DNA from: Candidatus Dormiibacterota bacterium
GTDB lineage: Bacteria > Chloroflexota > Dormibacteria > CF-121
Length of the DNA: 64,000 nucleotides
NCBI GenBank assembly: GCA_035544955.1
Contig: DASZZN010000007.1
Span: 62,001 to 126,000, forward strand
Direction of reading: 5' to 3'
Positions 16,351 through 24,819 of this stretch are shown piece by piece (the stretch's first letter is position 1; each line of letters starts with the position of its first letter). The notes under the pieces were generated by a model. It did not search any database, was not told where the DNA came from, and saw only the letters and a program-made list of their open reading frames with translations. A program made the position numbers and the translations under genes.

Positions 16351-17754
16351 ATGAAAGCCAAGACACCAGCACCAACGATCACGACCGATAGCGTTTTCTC
16401 CAGTACTACCGAGCTGGCCGGAGCAATTCGGGCAGGTCGGGTTTCGGCCACGGAAGTCCTGAGTGGGCATCTAGCCCAGATCGCAACACACAATCCCGCG
16501 TTGAACGCCGTCATTACGCTCGACGCCGAGCACGCGGCTGAACGCGCGCGGGAAGCGGATGAGGCCCTGGCTCGCGGGGAGAACTGGGGACCGCTCCACG
16601 GCGTGCCCTTCACGCTGAAGGACGCTCATGCGACCGCGGGCCTGCGGACGACCACCGGGTTCCCGCCGCTCGCCAACTACGTACCTCAAGAGGATGGGGC
16701 GGTTGCCGCCCGTCTCAAGGCTGCGGGCGGCCTTCTCATCGGCAAGACGAACGTGCCGGTGATGCTGGCCGATTTTCAAACCATCAATCCGATTTTCGGC
16801 CGCACCAACAACCCATGGGATATCGCGCGCACTCCGGGCGGTTCCAGCGGTGGGGCGGCGGCTGCCCTGGCATCTGGAATGACGCCATTTGAGGTCGGCA
16901 CCGACCTTTCCGCATCGATTCGACTTCCTGCTCACTTCTGCGGCGTATTCGGCCTGAAGACAACCGAGCGGCGCGTCCCCCTCACCGGGCTGATTCCCGG
17001 CCTTCCAGGGCCCAGACCGCTCCGAATAATGTCGACCATCGGACCGATGGCGCGCACCGTCGACGACCTGGCGCTGCTGTACTCGATCATCGCTGGGCCG
17101 GATGGCCTCGATACCGACGTACCCCCGGTGCCGGTCGGCCCCGCGGCCGCGATCGAGCTGGGAGACCTTCGGATCGCCGTTGCCCCAACGTTTGCGGCCA
17201 TCCCGGTCGCGGCAGAAATCCGCGCGGCGATCGCACAGGTGGCCAGCACGCTTGCTCCACTATGTCGGGTGGTTGAGGAAGCCCCACTGCCATCGCTCGA
17301 CTTCAACCAGGAGCTCGCCGGCGGCGGGGCGCTGGTTGGAATGATGATCGGCGCCGTCCAGCCGGGAGGGCAGGAACCACCGGCGACGCTCGCCCAGTAC
17401 GTGGAAGCGCTGGACCGGCGCGACCAGTCCATCATCGCCTGGGAGCAATTCTTCGACCGGTGGGACGTGCTCCTCTGCCCAGCTTCCATGACGACGGCGT
17501 TCCCGCACTGCGATCCTGGATCACCCCTGCAGGTCGACGGCCAGGAGGTCTCGTATTGGACCGTCAGTGCACATGGCGCCCTGTTCAATTACACCGGCCA
17601 CCCGGCCGTGGTGCTGCCGTACACGCTGGACCACGCCGGTCTGCCGATTGGGATTCAGCTGGTAGGAAAACGGTGGGGTGAATCGCGCCTGCTGGCGGTA
17701 GCCGACGCGCTCTCCACGATCACCGGCGGCTTCCGACGACCGCCGGGCTACTAG
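16351..17754 (+). CDS. Amidase-signature family amidase
   Basis: 467 residues of the amidase-signature fold. The catalytic Lys is in GVPFTLKDAHAT, the Gly/Ser loop is TPGGSSGGAAAALASGMTPF, and the nucleophile Ser lies in GTDLSASIRLPAHFCGVFGLK, where SAS replaces the more usual GGS but the Ser is kept. LPYTLDHAGLPIGIQLVG at the C-terminus is typical. It hydrolyses a carboxamide; specificity is unknown. It is close to GatA in architecture but no gatB/gatC adjoins, so a tRNA amidotransferase role is unlikely. Confidence 0.9.
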   Translation: MKAKTPAPTITTDSVFSSTTELAGAIRAGRVSATEVLSGHLAQIATHNPALNAVITLDAEHAAERAREADEALARGENWGPLHGVPFTLKDAHATAGLRTTTGFPPLANYVPQEDGAVAARLKAAGGLLIGKTNVPVMLADFQTINPIFGRTNNPWDIARTPGGSSGGAAAALASGMTPFEVGTDLSASIRLPAHFCGVFGLKTTERRVPLTGLIPGLPGPRPLRIMSTIGPMARTVDDLALLYSIIAGPDGLDTDVPPVPVGPAAAIELGDLRIAVAPTFAAIPVAAEIRAAIAQVASTLAPLCRVVEEAPLPSLDFNQELAGGGALVGMMIGAVQPGGQEPPATLAQYVEALDRRDQSIIAWEQFFDRWDVLLCPASMTTAFPHCDPGSPLQVDGQEVSYWTVSAHGALFNYTGHPAVVLPYTLDHAGLPIGIQLVGKRWGESRLLAVADALSTITGGFRRPPGY

Positions 17755-17782
17755 CTCGAACCGGGCAGACGATCGCGAGGTT

Positions 17783-18022
17783 TTAGGAGGCTGCCGGGCC
17801 GGTCGAGCTGATGGTTACTGCGGTAATGCCCTGACCCGGACGCACGGGTTCCGCAATGCGAATGTCAGGCGCGGACAGCGCTTTGTAGGCGACTTCCATC
17901 GCATGTGCCAGCCGCTTCGATGACGTGAATCGACCTTCGGCGACGACGACGGGATAGAGGCCCATCTCGCGGACCTTATCCATGATCGCGTGGGTGCTTA
18001 TGCTAGCCCGTTCTTGTTCCAT
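17783..18022 (-). CDS. Small protein of unknown function
   Basis: 79 residues, MEQERASISTHAIMDKVREM and PVVVAEGRFTSSKRLAHAMEVAYK. Mixed alpha/beta composition and GC-rich third positions suggest it is real. It has no signal peptide, membrane helix or recognisable motif. It stands between the amidase end and a small zinc-knuckle-like gene on the same strand. Confidence 0.5.
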   Translation of the reverse strand: MEQERASISTHAIMDKVREMGLYPVVVAEGRFTSSKRLAHAMEVAYKALSAPDIRIAEPVRPGQGITAVTISSTGPAAS

Positions 18023-18070
18023 ACTGAGTACAACTCGATTCGGGTCGCGACCCTGTGAAACCGGTGACAG

Positions 18071-18223
18071 CTACGTCGCGTAGTCCTCGATCATCAGGCC
18101 GGTGCAGTCGGCGCAGGCCACCCAGACGTAGTCGGGCTGCCCCGGCACGCTGATCACCGCATGGAACGTGGTGGCCGTCCGCTGCTTGCTACGGCAGCGC
18201 AGGGTTTCACAGTATCTAGGCAT
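18071..18223 (-). CDS. Small cysteine-rich (zinc-ribbon-like) protein
   Basis: About 50 residues from ATG 18223: MPRYCETLRCRSKQRTATTF, then VWVACADCTGLMIEDYAT. Two cysteine pairs (CETLRC and CADC) separated by ~30 residues resemble a zinc ribbon. GGAG lies directly before the ATG. An in-frame upstream ATG at 18370 would extend into the divergent HELTH gene and is unlikely. Unknown function. Confidence 0.45.
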   Translation of the reverse strand: MPRYCETLRCRSKQRTATTFHAVISVPGQPDYVWVACADCTGLMIEDYAT

Positions 18224-18298
18224 CTCCAAGCTCGGGCTGAGCCGCGCGGCCTGGGCAATCGGTAGCTTGCCCGCATTCTCGTCGACTAGGATTCGGCT

Positions 18299-18775
18299 AT
18301 GAGCGAGCCGGAGCGACAACAAGCCGTTGACGCGGGACAGACGAAAACGCCGGAACGAGCTCCGGGGCACCGCGAGCTCAGACCACCCGAATGGTTCGAA
18401 GGGCGGCTCGCGACCTGGGTGCAGCGGATGGGTCTCGCCGCCTGGACCATTCGGACGTCATACAAGCCGAAGCTGCGGGGAGCGGAAGGCTACGCGGAGA
18501 TCAGCCCCACATTCCTCGAAGCGGAACTCCAGTTCCGCCAGGACGTGTTGGTGGAACGCGGCGATGTCGTCATGGTGCACGAGTTGACGCACATCCTGAC
18601 CGATGAGTGGGCCAGGGTCGTGGAGCAGGTGATTCACGACATGGTGCCGAGGCGACTGCAACGCGAAGCGCGAAACACGATCCGCCCGCACGAGGAGTCA
18701 GTCGTCGAAGCGATCGCCCACGCCCTGGTGCGCACCGCTGAACAGGCGGCCTCGAAGCCTGCCCCGAAACCCTGA
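18299..18775 (+). CDS. Putative zinc-metalloprotease-like protein with HELTH motif
   Basis: 158 residues. The centre contains VVMVHELTHILTDEW, a HExxH zinc signature, with a candidate third ligand in RPHEESVVEAIAH (Glu). The N-terminus (WFEGRLATWVQRMGLAAWTIR) resembles SprT/phage-like small metallopeptidases. It has no signal peptide, so it would act in the cytosol. No neighbour suggests a substrate. Confidence 0.6.
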   Translation: MSEPERQQAVDAGQTKTPERAPGHRELRPPEWFEGRLATWVQRMGLAAWTIRTSYKPKLRGAEGYAEISPTFLEAELQFRQDVLVERGDVVMVHELTHILTDEWARVVEQVIHDMVPRRLQREARNTIRPHEESVVEAIAHALVRTAEQAASKPAPKP

Positions 18776-19159
18776 TCAGCGGCTAGCCGGCAACACCATC
18801 CGCGCGATCGCGCCTTCCAGCGACGATGGGTCGAGCCCATGCTCGAGCCAGTTGCCGTAGCGCTCGTTGACCGCGGGTTGGGTGGGCCCGGACCCGGCCT
18901 GGGTCCGTTCGACCGCGACGGCGATCTCCGCCAGGTCCGTGGCATCAAGCGTCAGGTTTCCGGCACTGATCCACCCGTCCACCTGCCGCGGACAGCGGGC
19001 CCCGACGATGGCGCCGCTGACGCCCGGCCAGCTCAGCGTCCAGGCAACGGCGACCGCGGCGACCGACACGCCGTGTCGTTCTGAGAGGGATTTCAACCTC
19101 ACGAGGTTTAGGGAAGCGGTCGGGCGAGCCGGTTTTGGTGGGGGGGGAGGGATATTCAT
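18776..19159 (-). pseudogene. Aldo/keto reductase C-terminal remnant
   Basis: LKSLSERHGVSVAAVAVAW, then GVSGAIVGARCPRQVDGWI and LDATDLAEIAVAVE are the last ~100 residues of an aldo/keto reductase. The first ~210 residues (TIM-barrel core, catalytic Asp-Tyr-Lys-His) are absent: upstream sequence to about 19240 has no matching frame and contains a run of G around 19140. This is a truncated gene. The open frame's first residues are proline-rich and probably not coding. Confidence 0.75.
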
Positions 19160-19399
19160 CGCTGCGATTGGTTCGGATTGCGTCGGGCAGCCGCCCCGAT
19201 TTCACCCTCAACAAGCGGTTGCGGCCTAGAGGTGGGCGATCCGAACCACCCCTTTGCGAGCCAGGCGAGAGTCGGGGTCGGCGGTGGGCTGCTGTGGTGT
19301 GGTAGCGGCAGCCTCAGCCTCGACCTCCTCAGGGGGCTTGGGTTGAAGCTCCCACGCCGGAGGTGCGTCACCGCGCCTCCTCGCGGCTAAGCTGATTCG

Positions 19400-19993
19400 G
19401 TGGCCGACCGACACCAGTGGAATAGTGCCTACGAAGGATCGCCGCCCTGGGACATCGGCCGACCCCAGCCCGAGTTCGTGCGGCTTGCGCAGGCCGGCAA
19501 GCTGATGGGGCGGACCCTCGACGTAGGCTGTGGAACCGGAGAACACGTAATGCTTGCGGCGCAGCATGGTGCTGACGCCATGGGAGTCGACATCGCCGAA
19601 CTTGCGATCGAGCGTGCTCGAGCCAAGGCGAAAGCGCGCGGCATCAGGGCGACCTTGAAGGTCGCGGACGCGCTCCACCTCGAGCAACTCGGGCTGCTTT
19701 TCGACGTGGTTACCGACAGTGGGGTCTTCCACGTCTTCGACGACGAACAACGCCCGATCTTTGTCCAGAGCCTCCGTTCTGCCCTTCGGCCGGGTGGCAT
19801 GTACTACATGATGTGTTTCAGCGATCGCCAGCCCGGCGACTGGGGCCCCCGCCGGGTTTCCAATGCGGAGCTGAGGAGCGCCTTCGCGGTTGGCTGGTCG
19901 ATCGACTCGATCGAACCGGCGTTGTTCGACGTCACGATCGACTCCGACGGGGCTCAGGCGTGGTTGGCAGAGATACGACGCGAGCCTGAGTGA
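19400..19993 (+). CDS. Class I SAM-dependent methyltransferase (TPMT/TehB-like)
   Basis: 197 residues, GTG start. WNSAYEGSPPWDIGRPQPEF is the N-terminal motif of the thiopurine/tellurite-type methyltransferases. Motif I LDVGCGTGEHVMLAAQHG and acidic VDIAELAIERAR follow, then VTDSGVFHVFDDEQR and LRPGGMYYMMCFSD. It probably methylates a small xenobiotic or metalloid; substrate unknown. It has no obvious operon partner. Confidence 0.85.
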   Translation: MADRHQWNSAYEGSPPWDIGRPQPEFVRLAQAGKLMGRTLDVGCGTGEHVMLAAQHGADAMGVDIAELAIERARAKAKARGIRATLKVADALHLEQLGLLFDVVTDSGVFHVFDDEQRPIFVQSLRSALRPGGMYYMMCFSDRQPGDWGPRRVSNAELRSAFAVGWSIDSIEPALFDVTIDSDGAQAWLAEIRREPE

Positions 19994-20116
19994 AGCCTCT
20001 TGGCGGCCGCCGAAACCGAAAACAGTCCAAGTGCGGCTAGACATCGACTCACCGCGTTCAGGCGTGCTCACACCGGAATGCACTCATCCGCGCGCCTGGA
20101 GGATTCGGAATCCTCT

Positions 20117-20488
20117 CTAACACGGGATCGCCCGCTCCTCGGCGACGAAGCTCGCGGTCCGAGTTCCATCGATGAAATTCGCCTCGTCTGCGCTCGAGGC
20201 CTGCCACTCGGGCGAGCGCCGGGCGGCCTCTAGTGCGGCCATATCATCGAACCAGAGCTCGGCCATGCCGTCGAAATCGGGGAAGGCCGTGTCCGCCGGA
20301 TCCGGAACCCGATGGCTCTGGACGAGCCGCCGCAGCCCAGGAATGCGCCGGCCGATTGGACCGTGCACCTCGCGCCAATATCGTGAGAACTCCTCGAGCG
20401 TCATTCCGGGTCGCCGGGTGATGCAGTACACCAGCTTGATCAAAATCGTTGGGTCCCCAAAACGGACAGAATCATTGATCGGCGACAT
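20117..20488 (-). CDS. EthD-domain protein
   Basis: About 123 residues from ATG 20488. ILIKLVYCITRRPGMTLEEF then SRYWREVHGPIGRRIPGLRR is the EthD/dimeric alpha-beta-barrel signature (CxxRRPGMT, YWxxxHGP). The C-terminus WQASSADEANFID is also typical. EthD-like proteins assist ring or ether degradation pathways or act as small cofactor-free enzymes. No degradation genes flank it. Confidence 0.85.
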   Translation of the reverse strand: MSPINDSVRFGDPTILIKLVYCITRRPGMTLEEFSRYWREVHGPIGRRIPGLRRLVQSHRVPDPADTAFPDFDGMAELWFDDMAALEAARRSPEWQASSADEANFIDGTRTASFVAEERAIPC

Positions 20489-20561
20489 AGTGCGCAAAGA
20501 TGTTGCGCGGGGAGTGGTATCAGGATTACGCAATCCACCTAACGGTCAGGGTTGGCGTTGA

Positions 20562-20924
20562 TCAGTCGGCAGGCGGGCTCGAGCTGACGCCTCGGCGACG
20601 GGAAGCCCTTGCAACCATGCGCAACTGCATGATGCGAGCTCCGCCGAAGGCCAGGACGATGGTCGCGCCGAGGATCACGGCGAATAGCAGCGCAACAGCT
20701 AGTGGCAGATGACCGTGGAAGACCAGGAACGAGATCTCGACGCTCTGTAGGTTTTGAAGGATGAAGACGAGGATTAGCACCAGCGCCAGCAATCCAATGA
20801 CGACCGCGGTCCAGGCTCCGCTGAGGCGGGTGTTTTGCTCGCCCGGATAGGGATCCCGGTCAGGCTGCGCGGTTGGCGGCGGCGGATCGTCCGCGCTCAA
20901 CTCTTGCTCCTCAGCGCGCTCCAT
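20562..20924 (-). CDS. LapA-domain (DUF1049) membrane protein
   Basis: 120 residues: an acidic, proline-rich N-terminus, then two membrane helices with the LapA/DUF1049 core FILQNLQSVEISFLVFHGHLPLAVALLFAVILGA, and a basic tail. In proteobacteria LapA acts in LPS assembly; in other phyla the role is unknown. Its start lies inside the 3' end of the KaiC-like gene (28-bp overlap), so it is translationally coupled to it. Confidence 0.82.
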   Translation of the reverse strand: MERAEEQELSADDPPPPTAQPDRDPYPGEQNTRLSGAWTAVVIGLLALVLILVFILQNLQSVEISFLVFHGHLPLAVALLFAVILGATIVLAFGGARIMQLRMVARASRRRGVSSSPPAD

Positions 20925-22339
20925 CCGAGGACGCCGGTGACCCCCTCCAAGCGGTCCTTGATCGTGAGCCCATGCTTGTCGATCACGTACTCGAACACGC
21001 CCTTGTCGTGGTTGCTGGTTCGCATCTTGATGATGTTGATCGCCCGGCGAAGTTCCGAGCCGATTTCCAGGTAGCGGAGCATGATGACGTTGTGGAAAAG
21101 GAATGACAACCCGCCGATCGGCTCCGTCATCGGTCCGAGGGTGGTCGTTTCGCTAGTGATCAGGACCGAGGCGCCGGCGGCGCGGATCCATCCCACCAGG
21201 CTGCGGGAATAGGCGGGGAACCGCTCCGCCTCGCGGGCCGCAAACACCAGCTCCGCAAGACTGTCGACCACGACCCGACGAACCGAGCCTTTGACCAGCT
21301 CCCGGCGGACGGCGGCCGCGATCGTATCGAGATCCAGCTCGCCAACCGGAACGTAATGGATGGAGAGCTGCCCCGATTCCCGGGCTTTCGCCATGTCCCA
21401 GCCGAAGCTGGCGGCCTTCTTGGCGAGCTGGTCGGCTGTTTCCTGGAAGGAGACGTAGAGACAGCGCTCTCCTGCTTCGAGGCCCTCGGCGGCGAAGCGA
21501 AGCCCGAGGATGGTCTTGCCGGCGCCAGACGGTCCGAGGACCACGGTGGCCTGCCCGGCACGGATCCCCCCACCCATCAACTCGTCGAGCCGGGACACGC
21601 CGCTGGCGACGGGCCCATCCGGTTCGACGGTGCCGTTTGGCGCCAGTGTCTCCAGTCGGGGAAACACCTCGAAGCCCTTCTGCCGGATGCGAAACGAATG
21701 TTTGCCGACCAGGTGGTCGCCGCCGCGCAGCTTCACGACGCGCAGCCAGCGGCGGTCCACCGGCTCATGGGGCTCGTAGGCCAGCTGGATAATGCCGTCC
21801 GCGAGGGAGAACTCGACCCCGCCCTCGATCTCCCGCGGCGTGTATTCACCCACCAACAGCAGGACGGCGTCGGTGTGCGCGACGCGGCTCGCCAGGCTAT
21901 AGAGCGCGGTCCGCAGCTCCCGCTCGCTCACGAAGTCGCGCAGTGCCTTGGCGCTGTCGATCACCACAACCGCCGGCCGGGTCTCAAAGCACTTCCGGAC
22001 CACCTCGGACACGACGGGCTCCAGCCCGTCCTGGCCGGCTTCCTGCACCAGCTCGCCTAGATGGATGAAGTCCACGCTGTGGCCGAGCGCCGCCGGCTTG
22101 AAGAACTCGAAGGGCTCCAGGTGCCGGACGAGCTTGGAGTGCGGCTCGGACAGGGTGGTGTAGTAGAGAGCCTTGTGCTCGGGCGTGGCATTGGCGAAGC
22201 AGATCTGCTGGGCCAGGATGGTTTTGCCCGTGCCGGGGGCCCCGGCCACGATGACGAGCGAGCCCGGCTCGAGTCCGCCGCCGAGAATCACATCGAGGTC
22301 CGCAATGCCGGTTTGCAGTCGGGCCATGTCAGCCGCCAT
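20897..22339 (-). CDS. KaiC-like double-RecA ATPase
   Basis: 480 residues with two KaiC/RecA domains. Walker A sites are GAPGTGKT (about residue 34) and GPSGAGKT (about 268); Walker B-like strands are AVVVIDSAK and RVVVDSLAEL. The second domain ends LRRAINIIKMRTSNHDKGVFEYVI, as in KaiC CII. Aligned by eye to cyanobacterial KaiC, the Ser431 site is Ser but the Thr432 site is Phe, so the clock phosphocycle is probably absent. Co-transcribed with a receiver protein (11-bp overlap) and LapA, suggesting a signalling ATPase controlled by phosphorylation. Confidence 0.9.
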   Translation of the reverse strand: MAADMARLQTGIADLDVILGGGLEPGSLVIVAGAPGTGKTILAQQICFANATPEHKALYYTTLSEPHSKLVRHLEPFEFFKPAALGHSVDFIHLGELVQEAGQDGLEPVVSEVVRKCFETRPAVVVIDSAKALRDFVSERELRTALYSLASRVAHTDAVLLLVGEYTPREIEGGVEFSLADGIIQLAYEPHEPVDRRWLRVVKLRGGDHLVGKHSFRIRQKGFEVFPRLETLAPNGTVEPDGPVASGVSRLDELMGGGIRAGQATVVLGPSGAGKTILGLRFAAEGLEAGERCLYVSFQETADQLAKKAASFGWDMAKARESGQLSIHYVPVGELDLDTIAAAVRRELVKGSVRRVVVDSLAELVFAAREAERFPAYSRSLVGWIRAAGASVLITSETTTLGPMTEPIGGLSFLFHNVIMLRYLEIGSELRRAINIIKMRTSNHDKGVFEYVIDKHGLTIKDRLEGVTGVLGWSALRSKS

Positions 22340-22727
22340 TCTCGCGGATAAGGAGGGCCGCGGCGTGCAAGAGAGCCTGTGGGTCGAATGGTTTTCCTAG
22401 ACGGGTGTTGGCCGCAATGGCCAGTTCGGAGTTGCCGCTGACGACCAGGATCGGGATCGCGGCCGTCTCCGGGTCGCCACGCAGGCGCTCGATGAACTCC
22501 AGGCCGTCCATCATTGGCATCATGACATCCGTGGTCACGAGGTCCGGTTGCCTGGCCTTGACCGACTTCAAGCCGGCCACGCCATGGCGGGCCTCGGTGA
22601 CCTGGTAGCCGGCGCTCTCGAAGATCAGCCGCATCAGGTACCGGACGTCAGGTTCGTCATCGACGATCAGAATCCGTGCTATCGGGTCGTCCCCTTGCCC
22701 CTTCCCTTCATCCTCAGCGAATCTCTC
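22329..22727 (-). CDS. Single-domain response regulator (CheY-like)
   Basis: A receiver domain without output: ARILIVDDEPDVRYLM (acidic pair), VTTDVMMPMMDGLEFI (phospho-Asp), VVSGNSE and GKPFDPQ (Lys). The first ATG (22634) would delete the first strand and the acidic pair, so translation must start upstream, either at TTG 22727 or at a non-AUG codon such as ATA 22682, which follows AAGGGGA by seven bases. It overlaps the KaiC-like gene by 11 bp and probably gates it. No kinase adjoins. Confidence 0.82.
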   Translation of the reverse strand, partial: ERFAEDEGKGQGDDPIARILIVDDEPDVRYLMRLIFESAGYQVTEARHGVAGLKSVKARQPDLVTTDVMMPMMDGLEFIERLRGDPETAAIPILVVSGNSELAIAANTRLGKPFDPQALLHAAALLIRENGG

Positions 22728-23160
22728 AATGGGTCGGGCTGAATGTCTGCAAGATCAGGCCCGGCTCAAACGCAACAATTATTGCAAATCTTCCTGGCCA
22801 GTCCCAATCAGTATTTCCGTGCCGAGGAGATCCTTGCCCAAACCTGGGGAATGGGGAACTGACGCTTCGGCGGAGCAACTCCGGACCGACATCACCCGAA
22901 TGCGGCAGAACCTGTCTCCTTTTGCGGCCTGGTGCAACCCGGTCACCGAAAAAGGCCGAGGGTACTGCCTTGTCCTCGTGGGAGCCCCCGACAAAGCATA
23001 GTGTGCTGACGATTCTCACAGCGAGTGAAGCTCGCCTCTGAAGGGTACATACAGGTAGTCAGACGCGCGATGCTGGCGGAGCCTGCAAAATGGCTCCCCG
23101 CATGAGGTCCGCCCGGCGGCTGGGCCAGGAGGTCTTAGAAGGGCTCAAAGGAAATTTCCT
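22728..23160. other. Intergenic region, no gene recognised
   Basis: 433 bp between the divergent receiver gene and the SnoaL gene. It is less GC-rich around 22760-22830 and holds the near-palindrome GCAACAATTATTGC (22772-22785), which could be a promoter or operator element. A plus-strand open frame at 22729-23001 has no family resemblance. The perfect palindrome GGAAATTTCC at 23150-23159 overlaps the SD of the next gene. Confidence 0.4.
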
Positions 23161-23604
23161 ATGGCTATCGTTATGACCGATCCCAAAGTTCTCGCGACGA
23201 CGTTCAATGACACGTTCAACGCGCACAACGAGAGCGCCATCTGGCGCCTGGTTTCACCGCAGATCCGGCTCACTGCCCCGGGCGACGTTCGGTTCGAAGG
23301 CAAGGACCAATTCGCCGGCTATCTCATCGGTTGGATGAAGAGCTTCCCGGATGCGCGCATGACCGTACGTCACGAGATCGTCAGCGGCCCCTGGGTCGTT
23401 CAGCAGTACACCTTCGAGGGTACACACCGTGGCACCCTCCCCGGCCCGTTCGGCGACATCTCCCCGACCAACCGGAAGGTCGTCAACCACGGCGTGCAGC
23501 TCATCAAGTTCGAGAATGATCTCGTCGTTGAATACCGGCTCTACTTCGACCAGGTCGAGACCCTGAACCAGCTCGGCATCATGCCGATCCCGGTCAAGGC
23601 TTAA
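23161..23604 (+). CDS. SnoaL-like ester cyclase family protein
   Basis: 147 residues of the SnoaL/NTF2 fold: FNDTFNAHNESAIWRLVSPQ, WMKSFPDARMTVRHEIVSG, EGTHRGTLPGPFGDISPT and ENDLVVEYRLYFDQVETLNQLG. The conserved Asp and His residues of polyketide cyclases are recognisable in the SFPD and THRG motifs. The substrate is unknown. It is monocistronic, ended by a clear terminator. Confidence 0.85.
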   Translation: MAIVMTDPKVLATTFNDTFNAHNESAIWRLVSPQIRLTAPGDVRFEGKDQFAGYLIGWMKSFPDARMTVRHEIVSGPWVVQQYTFEGTHRGTLPGPFGDISPTNRKVVNHGVQLIKFENDLVVEYRLYFDQVETLNQLGIMPIPVKA

Positions 23605-23621
23605 GCAACCTTCGTGTCGCG

Positions 23622-23651
23622 AGCCCGGGCCTCGAGGCTCGGGCTTTCTTC
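23622..23651 (+). terminator. Rho-independent terminator
   Basis: AGCCCGgGCC (23622-23631) and GGCtCGGGCT (23636-23645) form a strong GC stem with one mismatch, around the loop TCGA, followed by TTCTTCTT. It lies 18 bp after the SnoaL gene stop. Confidence 0.8.
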
Positions 23652-23707
23652 TTGCCCTGCGAACTCCCGGCCGCGCCGCAGGATTCGATCTGCGTAGCAT
23701 TTCTGCT

Positions 23708-24784
23708 GTGGACCGAACGGGGACCTTTCCTTCGCGGCTGATCGCCATTTTCGGCTCCGGCGAGACGAGCCCGACAATGACGTCTGTCCATAAGGAGCTG
23801 ACCGCGCGGGTCGGTAACCCACGACCTACCGCCGTCCTCCTCGACACGCCCTTCGGCTTCCAGCCAAACGCCGATGACCTGGTCGCCCGGATCAGCGACT
23901 ACTTCCGGCAGCACGTGGGCCTCGAAATCAAGCTGGCTTCGCTCCGGCACAGCGGGCGGGCCACGGCGCCGGAGCTCGAGCTATTCCTTGCCCAGCTCAG
24001 CGAGGCGAATTACGTGTTCGCGGGTCCGGGGAGCCCTACCTACGCTCTACGCCACTGGCGCGACACCGGCGTGGGTGAGCGATTGATCGAGAAGCTGGCC
24101 CGGGGCGGATGCGTCGCATTCGCCAGCGCGGCGGCGATCGGACTCGGCGCCTTTGCCCTCCCCGTCTATGAGATCTACAAGGTTGGCGATGACCCCTCGT
24201 GGACGCCAGGCCTCGACGTGCTCGGGCAAATCGGCGTTCGATGCGCCGTCATCCCCCACTACAACAACCAGGAAGGCGGCACGCACGACACGCGATTCTG
24301 CTACATGGGTGAGGCACGGCTGCGTGTGCTCGAATCGATGCTGCCCGACGATATCGTCATTCTTGGGGTCGACGAGTACACCGCCTGCATCATCGATCTC
24401 GACGCGCAATCCGTGACCGTGCGAGGTCGCGGAGGAGTCACGGTTCGACGGCGCGGTTCGGAGCGAGTCTGGAAACGGACCACGTTTTCCTTGAGCGAAT
24501 TGCAGGGTGGTTCGTGCGTCGACGGGCTGGTCCCGACCATCGTCGAGATGGAGCGCGTGCTCCAGGGGCGGTTCGCGGATATTGCCAGTACAGATGCACA
24601 GGAGGTGGAGCAGGTGCGCGGGTCAATCGCACCGCTGGTCGAACTGCTCCTCTCGCTGCGTGACGAGGCGAGGCGTGAGCGTCGCTTCAACGACGCCGAT
24701 CGTATTCGCGCCATCCTGGCCGAGTGCGGTGTCGAGCTACAGGACACCCCATCAGGGACCGCATGGGTCCTGACACACGCGTGA
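23708..24784 (+). CDS. Peptidase-S51/cyanophycinase-like protein with a CysRS-type C-terminal tail
   Basis: 358 residues. The first ~290 form a class-I-glutamine-amidotransferase-like fold as in cyanophycinase and peptidase E: LIAIFGSGETSPTM, LLDTPFGFQPNADD, YVFAGPGSPTYALRHW, and GGCVAFASAAAIGLGAF, where the nucleophile-elbow position is Ser-Ala rather than the usual GxSAG. The last ~45 residues (RRERRFNDADRIRAILAECG, then QDTPSGTAW) match the end of cysteinyl-tRNA synthetase, including the copy in this window. Function unknown. Confidence 0.75.
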   Translation: MDRTGTFPSRLIAIFGSGETSPTMTSVHKELTARVGNPRPTAVLLDTPFGFQPNADDLVARISDYFRQHVGLEIKLASLRHSGRATAPELELFLAQLSEANYVFAGPGSPTYALRHWRDTGVGERLIEKLARGGCVAFASAAAIGLGAFALPVYEIYKVGDDPSWTPGLDVLGQIGVRCAVIPHYNNQEGGTHDTRFCYMGEARLRVLESMLPDDIVILGVDEYTACIIDLDAQSVTVRGRGGVTVRRRGSERVWKRTTFSLSELQGGSCVDGLVPTIVEMERVLQGRFADIASTDAQEVEQVRGSIAPLVELLLSLRDEARRERRFNDADRIRAILAECGVELQDTPSGTAWVLTHA

Positions 24785-24819
24785 AGCCGTACCTGACGTG
24801 CTACGGCGTCAGCAGGCGG

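Noticed and set aside
20897-22339. Circadian clock gene interpretation of the KaiC-like protein
   Set aside because: No kaiA or kaiB in the window and one of two phosphosites appears replaced by Phe; only a KaiC-like ATPase can be claimed.
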